Source: Casuarina equisetifolia (Eukaryota; Streptophyta; Magnoliopsida; Fagales; Casuarinaceae). From it: a DNA stretch of 64,000 nt. Made by a program: the position numbers and the translations under genes. Under the pieces are notes generated by a model. It was not told the origin of the DNA, did no database searches, and saw nothing but the letters and a program-made list of their open reading frames with translations. Positions 62,584 through 64,000 of this stretch are shown one piece after another. The first letter of the stretch is position 1; the number at the start of each line of letters is the position of its first letter. The stretch is from the NCBI GenBank assembly GCA_028551475.1, contig CM052355.1, positions 13,223,043 through 13,287,042 of the forward strand, read 5' to 3'.

Positions 62584-63057
62584 ATGGAGCTGGAGAAGCT
62601 TAATAAGAAGAAGAGAGCAAGGGAAGGTGATCACGAGGAAGATCAAGATTCTTCGGATAATATTAACGCAAAGAAGCAACATCTCAAAGGCGTCGACTTT
62701 GAAGAAAACAACGATGAGAGCAGTGATGTGAAGACGGTGGATTCCTCCTCGGCATTAGATGTGGGGGTGTTTGATTTCCCGTGGCTGAAAGATGGTATGA
62801 TCTCCAAATCAGAAGAGTGGAGACTGGAGGATGCCTTCTCTTCATCGCTCGTATATGACACCTCAACCACCACCAACGGTGTTGAAGATACTGGCCAGTG
62901 TGTATGTCAGACTCCGGAGGCACTGCCAGACTTTCCAGAGGACAAGTTCGATGATTTATGGCAGCAAGCAAGGGAAGATGGCGGGTTGGAAATGGAGGGT
63001 GTGGATTGCATATGGAGCTTTCTTCTCACTCAGCCGCTCCAACAGGGTGGTATCTGA
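62584..63057 (+). CDS. Acidic, nuclear-type plant protein of unknown function (157 aa)
   Basis: One open frame from ATG to TGA. The protein starts with a basic cluster KKKRAR (8-13) that could be a nuclear localisation signal and continues with a Glu/Asp/Ser-rich segment to about residue 55. A better ordered motif follows, FDFPWLKDGMISKSEEWRLED at 63-83. The rest is acidic and ends DDLWQQAREDG and IWSFLLTQPLQQGGI. The FPWLK and EEW motifs look like short conserved interaction motifs, and the composition suggests an acidic transcription cofactor, but I recognise no family. The downstream 3' UTR is long. Coding is favoured by the open length and codon-like composition; a remote chance of non-coding remains. 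Confidence 0.7.
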   Translation: MELEKLNKKKRAREGDHEEDQDSSDNINAKKQHLKGVDFEENNDESSDVKTVDSSSALDVGVFDFPWLKDGMISKSEEWRLEDAFSSSLVYDTSTTTNGVEDTGQCVCQTPEALPDFPEDKFDDLWQQAREDGGLEMEGVDCIWSFLLTQPLQQGGI

Positions 63058-64000
63058 GAATATGCCTTGAGATGTAGCAAAAGCCCTGGTGGAATAAACC
63101 TTGACTTCGTCAACTTAACATCCCAGGCCAATAGATTTCCCCTCCCTGATGCGTTGTGGACGGACTGGCATGGCAGAACTTTTACAGCAATAGATGTAAA
63201 GGCGTCCTTCCTTCTGATGATGATGTTAATTATGTTCAGAAACTCTTATTTTTATTTTTATTTTTTCCTTCTTCATTTTCACTTTTCTCTGCTTCTGGGT
63301 GCTCTTACTCGGGCATGCCTTCCCCATTTTTGTTAGGCATTTTGGTCTATGATCGCACATATATTAGCTGTGGGTAGCTGCCAGTTCGTACTTCACTTTG
63401 TGTAAAATGTTGTCAACATGGAAAATAGCCGTGTACCACATCGGATGAAATAAAAATGCACTCTCTCTCTCGAACCATTGGTATCTTATCCAGGAAGCTC
63501 GAGTTTACCGATTAACTGACAGACTCAGCCTGAAACGTTCCCGCATAACAAGCTGGACCTCTTGCAGCATCGCTCTCTTCATTTCTCTTGTTTTTAGCAC
63601 CACTCTCGGCTATGCCACAAGTGGGCCAATTGGGCTTAGTACAAGGCCTAAGTTCTATCTTAAAAGATCAATTATATAATTAGATTCATACGTCGCTCTT
63701 GATGTGAATAAAGTCCTCTATCACAAGCCCAGGTCATAGTTTAATTTTAATACCATTTACCATAATTTTAGGTCTCATTCTAATTGTTAAATCATCTCAA
63801 TACGAGAAAATAAAATCTTCTACAAATGTAATGGGGAAGAGCCGTGGAGAGAACGGATAGGTTCTCCAGATGCCATTCAATGGTTTGACTACCCCAAAAG
63901 CATATGAAGCTTTTGAGAGTGCCTCTAAATTGTTTATCACACCTTTCAACATAGTTGTTTTGTAATTATTCACATCTCAGACACGGGCATATATAAATAA
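63058..64000. other. 3' UTR and right-edge intergenic DNA
   Basis: T-rich 3' UTR-like DNA to about 63,460, including a short TC run at about 63,462-63,471. The last 350 bases are AT-rich, with no gene seen. Confidence 0.4.

Noticed and set aside
58294..63057. PPR gene plus neighbours as a fertility-restorer type cluster
   Set aside because: There is only one PPR gene, of the DYW editing class rather than the RFL class, and no tandem copies.

Overview
This is nuclear DNA from a flowering plant, most likely a dicot or basal eudicot; nothing fixes the species. The evidence is multi-exon genes with GT-AG introns, plant-specific families (DYW pentatricopeptide protein, plant-type phosphofructokinase, RGLG copine-type E3 ligase, raffinose-synthase-like GH36, D-type cyclin, VARICOSE), AT-rich intergenic DNA and decayed LTR retrotransposons. 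I found no prokaryotic, viral or organellar operon, no CRISPR array, and no tRNA or rRNA gene I could support.

Layout. 0-8 kb: a degraded or partial left edge, then a small coiled-coil, tail-anchored protein of unknown family (2.1-3.2 kb, +) and an RGLG ubiquitin ligase (5.4-7.8 kb, +). 8.5-18.7 kb, all on -: an orphan terminal exon, a GPI-type GH17 beta-1,3-glucanase with an X8 domain (10.5-13.1 kb) and phosphofructokinase 2 (16.0-18.7 kb). 19.2-19.9 kb (-): a 76-residue protein that is a single heavy-metal-associated domain, with a six-base first coding exon. 20-25 kb: AT-rich, no supportable gene. 25.4-32.3 kb: a nested retrotransposon cluster holding a decayed Ty3/Gypsy gag with its primer-binding site, a pair of diverged roughly 1.1-kb Copia-type LTRs, and a compact TRIM-like element. 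32.5-33.5 kb (-): a two-exon D-type cyclin whose 3' end lies about 200 bp from the retroelement cluster. 33.5-37.4 kb: intergenic, with a Copia RNase H relic and another primer-binding-site scar. 37.4-63 kb is gene-dense and all on +: a 14-exon raffinose-synthase/alkaline alpha-galactosidase-like gene with a GC-AG intron, RAB2/RABB1, VARICOSE (12 exons), an intronless DYW-type PPR gene, and a 157-residue acidic nuclear-type protein of unknown function.

The genes are ordinary, unrelated housekeeping and regulatory loci (ubiquitination, cell-wall glucan turnover, glycolysis, metal binding, cell cycle, raffinose-family sugars, ER-Golgi trafficking, mRNA decapping, organelle RNA editing). I see no operon-like or biosynthetic cluster. 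All exon coordinates are my manual splice calls; every model given in full closes in frame from ATG to stop. The most interesting items are the small unassigned genes, the metal-binding mini-protein, the TRIM-like element inside the retroelement nest, the GC-AG intron and the shortened cyclin. I did not find a convincing novel multi-gene system.
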